Source: Hawksworthiomyces lignivorus (lineage: Eukaryota > Ascomycota > Sordariomycetes > Ophiostomatales > Ophiostomataceae). From it: a DNA stretch of 64,000 nt. The notes beneath the pieces are model-generated. The model did not search any database. It worked only from the letters and a program-made list of their open reading frames with translations, and was not told the origin of the DNA. The stretch is taken from the NCBI GenBank assembly GCA_002917075.1, contig NTMA01000104.1:62001-126000 (forward strand). The letters are read 5' to 3'. Both the position numbers and the translations under genes were made by a program. This document shows positions 1 to 12,400 of the stretch, piece by piece. Numbering within the stretch: position 1 is the first letter of the stretch; every line of letters starts with the position of its first letter.

Positions 1-753
1 GGTCGTGAGCAACAAGGCGCAGTACTGTTCCGTCGTCCGGACGGGAATCGGCCCAACTGTCCTATGCTTGGGCGGCGAAGTAGATGCGGGTGAGTCTTGG
101 GCCCACTGATTTAGACTGTGTTGAGGAACCTATATATATATTACTTTTCTGGATTGTTCTATGCACTCTTCCGCTGACCCGCTGCCCGCCCCCCTCCGCC
201 AGTCTGGGACTCCAAGCCGCTCGTGCAGGGCGCGCCCGTGCGCTGGGTCGAGCTCAAGACCAGCCAGGACATCCAGGGCGACCGCGACCTCGACGCCTTT
301 GAGCGCAAGCTGCTCAAGTTCTGGATCCAGTCCTTTCTGCTGGGCGTGCCCACCATCGTCGTCGGCTTCCGCAGCCGCGAGGGCCGCCTCGTCCGCCTCG
401 AGGAGATCACCACCGAGGGCATCCCCGCCAAGGTGCGCGCCCGCGCAGCCGCCCGCGGCGCCCTGCCGCCCTGGGACGGCGACGCCTGCATCAACTTTGC
501 GGCAGAGTTCCTCAAGTGGCTCCGCAGAGACGTTTTTCACGTCGACAAGGACCCGGACGCCAGCGACGACGTCGACGCCGACGACACGGACGGCGTATGG
601 CGGATCCGGCGCCGTCCGGGCGCTCCGAACATCGAAGTGTTCCGCGTCGAGGAAGCGGGCCACGGGCGCATCCTGCCTGACGAGTTCTTGAACTGGCGCA
701 TCAAGCTGGCACTGGGTGCAGACCGCACGGCGGGGGCAGAAACCGAGAGTTGA
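1..753 (+). CDS. RAI1: RAI1/DXO-family decapping nuclease, 3' part (5' end outside window)
   Basis: This is the C-terminal part of a Rai1/DXO-family enzyme. Family members partner the Rat1/Xrn2 5'-3' exonuclease in the nucleus and remove incomplete or non-canonical caps. Exon 1..89 reads in frame through a GEVD motif, then an intron at 90..202 (donor GTGAGT, acceptor CCGCCAG) joins it to 203..753. Splicing restores GEVD-A-VWDSKP followed by VELKTS. The acidic residue of GEVD and the E-x-K of VELKTS match the family's metal and catalytic motifs. KFWIQSFLLGVPTIVVGFR is also typical. The stop is TGA at 751-753. The end of the protein is variable and acidic (DDVDADDTD). It is convergent with the kinase on the minus strand. 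The identity is firm; the upstream half cannot be seen. Confidence 0.88.
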
Positions 754-1317
754 TGTGTTTTTGGATGAGGTGTCACAAAAAAAGGATACTTGCAAATGAC
801 ATCATAGTCACGGTTGTCTGGCACGATAAAAACTATGATGGTAATAGGAACGATACCCGTATATCAAACTGCTATATATTAAGATCCACTGGAGAGAATA
901 TCTATCGTAATAAATTGCAAAAGCTTCCAAAACGCCATAAATACTATGCAAATCAAATGCCCATGCAATAGACGCTATGCCTAATTATAAGGGAGGACGA
1001 GAGAAGAAAGAAACAAAGCAAGAAACTGTGGCCGTAGATATCTCATGACAAAAGACCGACCCAACCCTTGCATCCATTCCGTCCCAGAAAAGTAGTCCTA
1101 TCCTGTTGCCTGAATAAAACGGTGAACGCGAAATGCATACGACAGTAAACCGTTTCATTCCCGTGCAGATATCTGGGCATTGCTCTCTTTGTTATCCTCC
1201 TGCCGAATCATAGTCCTCGGACTTCTCTCCCACGTGCCCTCTTCTACGCCGCGGAATGTCCGCAATATCGCACCATTGTTTCTGGTACGTTCTCCAAACT
1301 CATAAACGTCGGCTATT
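754..1317. other. Convergent 3' intergenic region between RAI1 and the GCK kinase
   Basis: About 560 bases between two convergent stop codons. It must hold both 3' UTRs and polyadenylation sites. It is AT-richer than the flanking exons, with AATAAA-like words near 910 and 1114 on the plus strand. The short ORFs here are not convincing as genes. Confidence 0.6.
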
Positions 1318-3455
1318 TCAAACAGCTGGCCAGCGCGAGCGAAGCCCCTCAACCCAGCGTTTGTAAAGGACGTCTGACAGCTGTTTGGAGTGTTCCATGC
1401 CTGGCGGAGACGCCCGCCCAGGGAATTTGGGCTGAAGCAGTGATTTCTCTACCTCGCGCACTACTTCCGCGGGGTCTCTTTCCAAAGATTTGTCGACGGT
1501 TGTGTCGACTGGCGCAATGCTGCCGTTCCGGCGCCGGTGGCTCTTCAGATGCGGGTTGGACTGACTAAGGACCAGCTTCGTCTGTGCCGCCGGCTGGGGC
1601 GTATTGTTGACATTGCTGCTCTTGATAATGACGGTGGCCTGCGGGGTGCCATCAGACGGTATCTTTGAAAGCTGCTGCTGCTGCGGCAGGAATGCATTGC
1701 TGAGCCGTTGATCGTTGGAGATGCTCGACATCATGCTCTTCATTAGATGATAGGCGCCCTCTGGATCCACAGCGTCCAAGAGAGCGAACGCGTCAGAGAG
1801 CTTTGCAAGTGCTTCCCGCTTCTGCAGAGTCGAGGTCTGCGCATGGAGTTCAACAAGAGTAGGGTCGACAGCCTTTGTGAAAAGTCGGTGGCCGAGCATT
1901 GCCTCCTTGCTCGAATGCTCTGCAGCGGAAAAGCTAGGCTGGAATGCAAGAGGTGGGGGTCTATTTTCATTCGTAGCCGTTTCGGGCGAGGGTGGCTCAG
2001 AACCGCCCAGTTGTCCAGAAGTAGAACCATCTGACGGAACACGACGGAACAGACGCATGGTGGAACCGCTGTTTCCAAAGGACATGTCTGGCTGCAGTGG
2101 CCGCCGTGGTGCTATAGCAAGACCGGCGTTCGAAGCGAGCGATCCGCGGGGGGAGCCGGCGGATGCACCAGATGGCATCCTCCGAGCAGTGGCCCTACGT
2201 ACTGTGCCCATCGGTATCGGAGATACAGGCTGCAGCGGGCCGTCTTTAACGTCGAGTTTCCGCATAAGCTCCTCCGTGGCATAGAGTGCCGACGTCCTCC
2301 GCGACCGAATAGTACCGCGCTTAGCAGGTGCAACGGACTTGACGGTATCAAAGACCCACCCGTCGGAGTCATCTTTCGGTGCCATACTATGAAGTGTTTC
2401 CTGGTAGTAGACAGGGTGCGAAATGCGCTGCTGATCAGCATCGAAGATGCGCCTGCGCTCAATGAGCTCTTGCAGCGACTCGACCTTGCCTGCGGACCGG
2501 ATGAAACGATGCTTTAGGAGTTCCTTGGCCGAAGGCCGCCGATCAGCGTCCTTCATAAGACATTGTGCAACAAAGTCTTTGAAGTCTTTGCTGAAGTTGC
2601 CTTCGAGGCGTGGAGGAGGGTTCTTTGGGATCTGAAGCAGCACCTTCATAGGGTGGACTTTGCCGTGCGGCGGCTCGCCCAAGACGAGCTCGATGGCTGT
2701 GATGCCAAGCGACCAAATATCTGCGCGGTTGTCGTAGCCCGCCTGCTGAATGACTTCAGGAGCCATCCAGAAGGGAGTGCCCACGAAGGTATTGCGCATA
2801 GATTTGAGGTCAGTCAGCTGGGCAGCGACACCAAAGTCAGCCAGCTTTACCTTGCCAGACTCGGAGAGGAGAACATTGGCAGCCTTGATGTCGCGGTGAA
2901 TTTTGCCTTCGCTGTGCAGGTACTCGAGACCACGCAGCAGCTCGCGGCACACGACGGCAACCTGGGCCTCAGAAAAGTTTCCGGGCTTCAGCAAGTCAAG
3001 GCAGGATCCACCTCCGAGGTATTCCATCACAATCCATAACTTATGGCCGTGAAGAAAGCTGGCTCGGTATTGTGTGACGTATGGGCTGGCGCATGTGCTC
3101 AGTACAGTAATTTCCTGCTGGATTTCCTGGATGTCGTCGTCGCTGGATTCAAGATCGATCTGTTTACGAGAGGGAAAGGTTAGAAAATCAAGGTACTCTT
3201 CATCACGGCCGCTATGGACATTGTCGGCGCAAATCGATACGTACCAGTTTCAGGGCAACAGTTTCTCCTGTAGCTCGGTCGAGTGCTTTGTAAACAACAC
3301 CAAAACTTCCACCTAGCCAGAGAAGACCAATTAGCATTTCTCAGCGCATATACGAATGTGGCCATTCGTGGTCATCATTTTCAGCATGTTCGGTGAGAAA
3401 ACTTACGGCCCAGCTCCTCCAGCGGCTGGTAGTGATTGGCGATGCTCTCGGCCAT
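1318..3455 (-). CDS. Germinal-centre (Ste20-type) serine/threonine protein kinase
   Basis: A complete kinase of about 652 residues in three exons: 3455..3407, 3312..3245 and 3159..1318. The introns start GTAAGT and GTACGT. Splicing yields a glycine loop (GRGSFGVV, residues 16-23), the VALK lysine at about 38, HRD at 127-129, DFG at 147-149 and MAPE at 171-174. GTPFWMAPEVIQ is the signature of the Ste20/GCK group. An N-terminal kinase domain followed by a long low-complexity tail marks the germinal-centre kinases. The tail ends in a conserved-looking block, YKRWVEGLRSRWP, found at the C-terminus of several fungal GCKs. Such kinases act in septation, hyphal polarity and the Cot1/Orb6 network. 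Nak1/POD-6-like and MST/KIN3-like members cannot be separated here, so no symbol is given. The start ATG sits just before the kinase domain. Confidence 0.9.
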
Positions 3456-5452
3456 TGTGATCGCGCCCGGTCACTGAGACCTTTCCACCAGCGAGACGAG
3501 AGTGTGCAACGTTGCGACGAAGGATCAATTAAATGATTTGGTTCTCCTCAATTGTATTTGTATGTATTTGTGATGGATTCTGGAAGAGACTGTCTTCTTG
3601 CCTCTGCGGATTACAGCAACTGGCAAACAAGACTAATCAAAGGAGAGATGCGCGGGCAAAGTAAACAATTGCACAGAGGCACGAGAACAGGAGAGATAAT
3701 GATAGAGGAATAGACGAGCCTGGCGGAATGAGAAAAGAAAGAGGCAGAAAAAAAAAGAAAAAAGAAAAAAGAAAGCAGCTCGAAGTCAAGATCGATGAGC
3801 TCTGGCTTATCTCTCTTTTCCCTCTTCTCGAAGCACTTAAAGGTATAAGAAAGCTCGCTGATAGCTATTGTTTGGAGCTCGGGCCAAGCTGTCCGGGCAA
3901 CGCGAGGGGCTGTTTTCGTATTATGCCTAGGAAATTTTGTTATTTGGGGGCAACGGCGTTAGCCGGCCATGGCAATAAAAGGGAAGGCGCGAAACGTTTG
4001 GCTAAATGAAGCTGACAGATGGGGAAAGAGCGAGGCGACGTTTTTTCATATTGAAGATTCGTGATGCAGAGAAGGTGCGATGCAAATCGAATGCGAAAGC
4101 AATGGAGAGCGTGCGCGCCTTCCATTCTTGCAAACAGACAAGGGAAAAGATGCACAGCTGGGGAGCAGAGAGGCGGGTTCAAGTAGGCCGCGGCTGGCCC
4201 TCATTCCGCCCAAGTGGCACTGATGCTTCTCTTTCTGTTGCCCAGCAGTCGTTTTAGCGGCCTCTGGGGTGCAGTAGATTGCATTCCTGCTGCAACGTAG
4301 AGGATACGGCCGACGACAAAGCCGGGGACCACCAGACCAGGAACAGGTACGGCCGGCTGCAGGTGCTTCTATCCGTCTTTTTATTTTTTGTTGCTTTTTA
4401 GGATCCACGCTACCGGATTGGCTGCAGGTCGCCGTGCCGCTTCCCGATTTAGCAAAAATGGTGACGACAAAAACGTACAGTGATGTGGAAGGCAGGCACG
4501 AAAGGAGGCACGGACTGCCGAGAAAGTCCCAACAAACGTTCTCTTTCCCTGTACTTTCTTATTTGGCGACATGCACATGAGCACTTGACAAAGTAGTACA
4601 AGATACTTAAATCCTTTTCTCGCCGCCCGTAAGCGAGACACAGAAGAGAGGTGGGATGTTGATCGTATATCGTCTGTGTGTACATTCGTATGTCTGGTAT
4701 GCAACGCTTTAAGAGGGCGGCATGTCATCAGAGAGCATCGAGGAGGGCTGCTAGACAGCGCACACGCGACTCACATACCAGTCTGCATCATCACATATCT
4801 GCACTTAGGATGGCAAATCATGTCAACTGGGAAAACAAATTAGAGGCCAATTGTTCCGTTCCCTTTTCTACACTTCCCCGCGGTGAGACCAATACGCATA
4901 ACTTAGGCGTCGGTGCTGTTGCCAGCGTTTTAGAAGTCATGCTTTGCAATCCGCAAGTACGGCGCGAAAGGCGGCATACAAAAGGAATTCTTTTCAGTTC
5001 GTGGGGAAGCTCCAACTTTCAGACGAACGGTGAGACTAAGCTTGAAGTTGTGGATGGAGTAAACAAAAGAAATGTGCGAGAAAGGGCCTATCTTGCATTT
5101 TTGGACTACCGATTTAATTTAGTCTCGAGACATTGTTCCGCTTCAGCACCACGCTAGTGACCTTTTTATGACTCTAAACATCCGTAACCAAGCCATGTAG
5201 CACAAAGTCGTTGCTACGGTTCAAGTAGATGTAGAAGTCTGCGCTCACAAAGCCAACATATAGTTAAGAGATGTCTACGATATGCTTCAGTTTGTTTTAA
5301 GTTTGTATTCATAGCTATGGTCTGGGAGGATGCGAAAACAATAAAGCTAAATGGTCATGCGTCGTCCATCCCGATATAAACTCATGTAGCTTGTTCGCTC
5401 TTGAAAATCGTCACGCAAGGCAAAGAATGCCTATATCATATTCATATACCAT
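3456..5452. other. Intergenic region: GCK kinase promoter side and 3' flank of the dioxygenase
   Basis: About 2 kb without a convincing gene. The kinase starts on the minus strand at the left edge, and the dioxygenase ends on the minus strand at the right edge. The left part therefore holds the kinase promoter and 5' UTR, and the right part the dioxygenase 3' UTR. The longest ORF (4678..5157) has no recognisable motif, is rich in Arg/His/Ser and looks accidental. Confidence 0.55.
3730..3785 (-). promoter_or_regulatory. CT-rich tract (minus strand) upstream of the GCK kinase
   Basis: An almost pure purine run on the plus strand (AAAAAGAAAAAAG units), so pyrimidine on the minus strand, lies about 280-330 bases upstream of the kinase ATG. 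CT-rich tracts just upstream of transcription starts are common in filamentous-fungal promoters. The role is inferred. Confidence 0.4.
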
Positions 5453-6782
5453 CTACCAGATGCTCTGGCCAAGAGCCTCGCGGCGGGACTTGGAAGCAGG
5501 GTCGTAGTACGGCTTCTCACCCAGGGAGACAACACGGTTGCCCTGCCGCTTGCCGGCATAGTCACTAAGTTATAATTAGCAAGGATAGTCTTTTCCCAAG
5601 TGCTTCAAGAGGTAAGATTGGGCACATACAAGGTGGCGGTGTGGAAGACGGAGCGGTTGTCCCAGATGGCCAGGTCGTTCTTGTTCCAGCGGAAGCGGAC
5701 CTGCAGGTCGTGGTTGTCGGTGATGAGCTGGAGGAAGTACTCCTTCAGGATATCGCTCTCACGGGGGGTGACGCCGTTGATCCAGCCAGCGTGAACCTGG
5801 TGGCCGGCCGAGAACAGGCTCTTCCAGCCGGTAACGGGGTTGGTGCGGACGACGGGGCTGTTGGTTTGTTAGACTTGCGATTCTCTCCTTTCTATCTCAC
5901 TACTTCAGTGCATTTGTGGGAAACTCGGTGAAAAAAAAAAACATACTGCTCAGCCTTGAAGTCCAAGCCCTTGTTTTCCGGGGCACCGCGGTCGTCCTCG
6001 ATCAGCTCGAGGTCGAAGGCTTCCTTGACCTTCACAAAGTTGGGCTGGTAGTGGACGGCGGTCAGGCCGTCGACAAGCTTGCGGATGGGCGGCGACAGGC
6101 GGTCGTACAGCTCATAGCCGGAGGCCCAGAGGGTGTCACCACCGGCATCCTCGGGGAGCTGAGTGATCTTGAGGATGGCGTAGTCGGAGGGAACGCGCTC
6201 GAAGGTAATGTCGGCGTGCCAGCCCACGCCCGCCAGCTGCTTGGACTTGTTGCTGAAGCGTTCCTCGTAGTACTTGCGGTTCTGCTCGGACGAGATGACA
6301 GACACCTCGTCGTCGAGCTTTCCGTTCTCGTCGACGGCAATGCCGCGTTTGCTGTTGGACAGAGCGTGACGGTGCAGCTTGGACGTCGCCGGCTTACCGG
6401 TGAGCTCGCCGAGGCGCTGGCCCAGCAGCTTCTGGTCGTCAATGGACAGGTCTTGGTTGCGGAAGAAAACAACACCGCGCTGGGAGACTGAAAGAAGTCA
6501 GCAGAAAGAAAACACATAGCAAGGAGCTGCACAGATCGGATAGGAAGATCACGTACCCAGAATAGCGAGGTCCCGGATCTTCTGGTCGTCGTGTAGGATC
6601 TGGCTTAGCTGAAGAGTAGGGAACTCGCGGCCGATGACGTTGGTCACATCAAACTGCTCATAGTCGTTCAAAGCACCGGACAGCTGCAGAGGTGCAGTCA
6701 GCGTAGAGCCGCTCACAGCCTTGGTCGGGATGACATAAGGCTTGGCAAGGTCCAGATCGACATCAGCAGCCGGGGGAGCCAT
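5453..6782 (-). CDS. TauD/TfdA-family Fe(II)/2-oxoglutarate-dependent dioxygenase
   Basis: A complete four-exon gene: 6782..6557, 6487..5947, 5857..5630 and 5564..5453, coding about 368 residues. All introns begin with a GTACGT, GTATGT or similar donor and keep the frame. The family couples 2-oxoglutarate decarboxylation to substrate hydroxylation. In fungi many members release sulfite from taurine or other sulfonates. The metal triad is visible: WHAD (H166, D168) and FHTAT (H328). An Arg follows in GKRQGNRV (about R342) to bind 2-oxoglutarate. HPVVRTNPVTG, made by splicing at residue 256, is also typical of the family. The protein has no signal peptide, so it is probably cytosolic. The substrate cannot be read from the sequence; taurine, another sulfonate or a carboxylate are all possible. 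Confidence 0.9.
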
Positions 6783-9449
6783 TTTGATAATGTGTATAAA
6801 TGAGATATTTGAAGTATGTTTTGTAAATACGAATTCCTGAAGACTTGAAGACTTGTAAGATCAAAGCACGGCGCTGAGATTAGGAAAATGGCGAGGGCAG
6901 CATCTAGACTCTTATACTCCGCATCTGCTATAGTTATCAGGACGACGATTGACCTCTCATCCGCCTCAACCGCTCGGGACCGCCGTCGGCGTCAATGGAT
7001 ACGATAGCTTTGAACCACATCGCGAAGTTTGTCCAAGAAGTAAGCATCTGAAAGAGAACTCGCTCGTGCTATCAGGAGAACCAGGAACTTTCTCCCCCGC
7101 ACTCGTTGCTCGTGAGGCGAGAAGTTGGCGATGTCGCGTCATGAGCGTGTCTTTCAGCCATTGGAGGAAACGCTGTTAATGCTCCTGGTGATAGCTTTCG
7201 AGCTAAAGCGGCGTAGTGTCAATGGGTTGTTCTCGATATGGACCAGAAAGAACTAAAGGAACGAAATAAAGGCTGCAGAAGATCAAAGACTGTGCTTGTC
7301 ACCAATGAGCTTCAAGGAATTGAAAAGGGGGTTGCAATAGAGAGAGCTCTTGGGAGGCTCTGACTTGACTGGATAGATTAATCAAGATAGTCTAGTCCAA
7401 ACTGGATACTGTAGCCTGGAATCTAATATCTTGTATATTGTCTGGATGCCCAGAAATACTGCAGAGACGAATAAACTTTCGCCATGGCTAACCGTGACAC
7501 TAAGGAAGGATGTGCAAATTTAGGCCCATGTTGTGTGCGCCGTAAGAAACTTGAATGCATGTTAGGCAAACTCACGACGTGCGTGAGAACATTGCGCCCT
7601 TTAAAACTATCGATGCAGGTGCAGAGGATAGCTGATAAAGGGCAAAAAGCAGAATTGGTCGCCTGTCTCCTGCGTTGTTGGTTGTGACTGGGTAGCGCCA
7701 TGATAACGCCATCTTGCGACAGTGATCTTGTCTGACGCTGCGCGGGCTTGGAGATAGCGACATTGCTCTCGACCTCATATTGTAGATTAAAAAAAAAGAA
7801 ATAGAGACAAAAAAAATCTACGAGAGCGCGAAATCTGTGACAATTTTTGTATACAAATCGCCAAGGAGGAAATAATAGATCTACTTTTATTTATGTTTTT
7901 GCATCGCCAAACTCGCCAAAGTACACTTTTGAGAAATTCGGCGCCTTCGGCTGAATTGGCCAGAACTGAGGATTCTACAATGACTGTCCGACGCGGCCGA
8001 TCGTGGCGCAAACCATGCCAAGGGAACTTGCCGAACACGGCTTTTTTGTATAGAGGACGAGCATAATGCTAAAATAAACTATGACAACGACGCCCTGTCG
8101 TGGCGATCAGGCGAATATATCAATATCCGAAGCTGTAGCGAAGCACGCCGAACGGCCACTGGACTGACATATTCCGGGCCGGCGGCCGGCAAGAATGTAT
8201 TGCAAGACTGGTTAGTCATGAGCTGAGGCTGGAGATAATGCAAAAATGGCCGGAGATGCTGCTGTTGGTAGGATCTGTGGAAAGTAGAAATAAGACTGAG
8301 GCGAGAATTGCGTGCTGAGGCCTCGCGTAAATGAGAGTGTTGGCCAGATGCACGCCAAATGCCTGATAAGACAAGAGATGTCTCAATAATTTATAAAACC
8401 TCAAACCGATCATTTCATGATATATCTGCGTCAGTGAACTCAGCATTCCCCCCGCGTAATTGACTGCGATCAGAGAGAAGATCAAAATCCCATAGGGGCG
8501 TGAAGTTGCAGTCCCATTGCAGCCGTTCTCGACACTTGGAGATGACGCCGAAAACCTCTTTTCGCCAGATTCATAAGACATACCTGTGATCCCATTGATG
8601 GATCAGGATATCTTGTCTGATATCGTGAAAGAGGCTGGAGCTTTGTTGTTGAGAAGGCAAAAAGCTATTAGGCGCTCTATGTTCGTACTTCGTATATTGT
8701 AGCTTAATTAATTACATACACGGTATATCCAAAAGTAGAAAGTATTGCTACGCCGTCACTTTATTGGATTGTTTATGGCCCACAGAGCTGATTGGCCCAC
8801 TGCCTCCAAAAGTCGTCCCCGCACTGAAATTGCTCCCCTAGGTACTTGTACGGAGTACTGTACGGCTCTAAACAGCGCCCCATAATTGCTGCTGCCCCCC
8901 AACAACCAGCGCCTAAGCACACGGCCCGTTAGAGGGGCCACTGGAGCCCAAAGCAGCAGACAGCTACAGGAGCTGGCCGCGTTGCTCGGCAACAGAATCA
9001 AAATATCGCCAACGCACCTTCCGACAAGAAACCTGCACGCCCACAGCCTTCGTAACCCTCCGCCTTAGCAATTAGGCCAAGCGAACTGACCAACGGCATC
9101 CACCGCTTGCTATATTTCTCTGTGCTATTATTATGCTTATTATGATTCTTTTATTTTCTTTTGCATCCTAGTCAGGTATTGGCACGGCGTGTTACCTTGC
9201 TCCTCGAACCTGGTTACCTTTCCTTGAAGGACCTCGCCATCGCCGGAGTGAAGGTGAATTCTGTTTTTCCTTCACCTTGTTTGCTATCACGAACTAGGAG
9301 ATCCCACCAGCGATTCAGAAAACTCGAAGAACTCACGGCGCGAGCTGCGTCCGATACCACGATCACAGCCAGAAAAACCCACACGTGCAGATATTCATAG
9401 CGTTCTAGCACCGGATACACCATTCGTTGACAACCGTGTCACCGCCACC
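6783..9449. other. Divergent intergenic region between the dioxygenase and CYK3
   Basis: About 2.7 kb between two divergent starts, so both promoters lie here. It holds one copy of the dispersed 9-mer TACGGAGTA at 8849-8857. An ATG-initiated minus-strand ORF of 121 codons (8216..8581) has hydrophobic stretches but no recognised domain and is not called. The last 300 bases before CYK3 are probably its 5' leader. Confidence 0.5.
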
Positions 9450-12400
9450 ATGACGGTGCTGGCACCGCCGCCGCTGCCCACGCGGTTTCCGTGCTGGTGC
9501 AGAGCAGTCTACTCTTGGGGAGGCGAGGTGAGTTCTCCCGGCCCTGCTATGTTCTGTTCCGTGTCCTTGTTGCTAGTCAGAGGAACTAATGTCATAGTCC
9601 AAACGCGATCTCGGATTCATAGAGGGCGATCTCATCGAGTGCCTCAACGCCGGCGATGGAAGCTGGTGGACTGGCCGACTGCGTCGGGACCGCCGTATGG
9701 TCGGTACCTTCCCATCTAATTTCGTCGAAATTCTACCTGAAGATTTCCGTCCGATGAGCCGCTCTGTAAGCCCTCTGCAGCCGGGCAACACCCCAAGCCC
9801 AAAGAACACGCCACAGAAGTCAAAGACCTTTCGCAAGCCCTTTGAGGCCTACGCCAAGGCACCGCACTATACTACGGCTAAGCAGCCCGAGACGTTCCAG
9901 CCGGGATCCGTACGATCTAGGGAGTCGTCGAACAACTCGATCGAGCGCGTTGTCAGCAACAATGGCAGTGTACGTAGCAATTTAGGACGTGCTGCCAGCC
10001 CTTCTCCCCTCCATCAAACACAGGAATATAGAGGATCTAGGTCGCCTTCTCCAGCTCCGCCCGTCAACACTTATCATCAACAGCCGCCAGCACGGCAGCC
10101 AACCCAGTCCCAGCATTATCAGCCATCACCACCGCCGCCGCCACCACCAGCTCCGCTTCATCAGCAGCAGCCGCAGCCACAGCACTCAATACCCTTTAGA
10201 CAACCATCTCCCATCCCGCCTCCACCAACAGAGCAGTTCCGACAAACAACGCCACCAGAGCAAAAGGTCTACCAGCCGTATCGAGTGGGAGTTGAATCGA
10301 AGAATGAAACGCTTGAATCACCGCCCCCACCACCTCCTCCTCACCGGCACGTCTTAGGTCGACATGGATCGGCTGCTTCTTACGACAGCCAGGGAGTCGG
10401 GATTCCAAATGGCTTGGTAGTCGGTGGTCTCGAACGGCATGGGTCAAATATGTCGTACAACAGCCACCGTTCGGGCGGCTACCACACCCCACGAGCCGCC
10501 TCACCATGCCCTCCTTCACCCGGGGGGGAGAGCGGCTTAACACCGTCTCCTTTGCGAGAAGCCATGGACGGTGTAATCGAGCAGCTGGATGCTCTTGGCA
10601 TGTCGCGAGAAGAAACCAGGTCACCAGAACCCCCAGCAAACTTTGACCCATGGTCGCCGGAGTCGTTTGACATGGTTCACCAAGATTCAAGGCGGAGACA
10701 CCGCAAAGAGCAGGTGCGGCCACAAACATCAATGGGTATTGCTCCGCCTGCTGACGAGGGCTATGAGACATACAGCGGCAGCGGCAGCTCTTCCCAAGAG
10801 AATACGTACAACACAGGTTTCCGCGAAGACCAACAGCAGCTGCCGCAGCTTAGCAACTACGTGGAGCGTATGGAGTCCCGCTTGCGAAGCATGCACCAGA
10901 ATCATCAGCAGCGCCAGCAATTTGGCCGACACGGCCAACGCTTCTTAAATGATGGTGCCGAATTTGACGACGATGAGGCTCCGCCGCCCCCACCCAAGGG
11001 GGGTATCTACGAGAGGCCGAAATCTTCCATGGGAGGACCGATGGCAGCGAACCCGACCGCCGCAGAACCGGAAATCGCCAAGCAGATTCGCCATCGCCGG
11101 TCTGCTTACGATGTCGGACGCCAAGTGCTAAACCGTACTTTTACGACCAAAACAAACTCTACAAACGTAACCAACAGCAGTATCAACACGCAAAGTACAA
11201 ACCATACCTTAATGAGTGGCGTGTCGGCAGGTGCCATTAGTGCTACGAGTGCTGGCAGCCTGGCCCGGAAGAACCGAAGTCGTGCTCAGAGCGCATTGGG
11301 CATGAGAGAGTGGGATGATGACCGACCGGAGACGCCGTTCACCGGTGTGACGTACCACAGCAGTCATGCAACTGACTACCAGAACAATGCTGCAAGCCGA
11401 CAGCGCTCCAAATCGCAGATTGGCTTCCATAGCGGTGGTGAGGACATGCCCGGCCTTGGTGGCCTTGCAGGTGTTGGAGGACTCACACAGCCCAAATCTC
11501 CCAAAAAGGGCAACATCTTCAAGAAAATTATCGAGTCTGCCAAGACTGGCGTAGCTAGCAGCCGGGGCAGCATTGCCATGACAGGATTCGGCAACAGCAT
11601 TGGCAGTGGCCACGCATACTCTCAGTCATCGCCAATGAATGGCATGGGTGCGAGTACGTCTTCTGCATCTGGGGCACCTAACTACGGCCGTGACGCGGCA
11701 AGAGAGATGGGCCTGGGTCCGAGCAATGGCAGCGGCGTGGACTGGGTTCAGGTTCGGCGCGACGTTAATCGCTCCAACTCTCTCAGCCGCATCGAGAGAA
11801 ACGAGCGGCGTGACCGATGCCAGATGCTGGATTATCCAACTCTAGATCCGGTGGACGAACTCTACAGCACCATTGAGGGAAGCGAAGGAGCTGACGGCAT
11901 GCCCGTTGCTGCGCCAACAAACTACGGAGCACTGAACTTGAGCCAAGTTGACAAGAATTCGCGATTCATCAGCAGCTTGCCACCCATGACCACAGCAATC
12001 ACTCTGGCCACAACGTACGTCTGTCGGCCGTACCGGAGCGATGTTCAGCGTCTGCGAGCAATCTTTATCTGGGTAGCCGAGAAGATTGTATGGGAAGACG
12101 ACTACGAGGTGGGCGCTGCAGATGGCGGTATTGATACGCGGCGAGTCATCCAGACAAAACGAGGCTGTGCCGAAGAGTATGCCGTTCTTGTGGCCGAAAT
12201 GTGTACGGCAGCAGGCTTACCTTGCGAGGTCGTCCGTGGGTACTTGAAATCGCCTGGCGATATTCCCGAGCTGGGCATTATGCCACGGTCGAACCACTGG
12301 TGGAATGCTGTGTTGGTAGACAACGAGTGGCGGATCATGGACTGCTGTCTGGCTAGCCCATCGTTCCCCAGACGTGCACAATACTTGAGTGGCAGCGGCA

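Noticed and set aside
8216..8581. Minus-strand ORF of 121 codons with hydrophobic stretches in the dioxygenase-CYK3 gap
   Set aside because: It starts with ATG but shows no recognised family, no neighbouring exon that joins cleanly, and only generic hydrophobicity. It may be chance or a relic.
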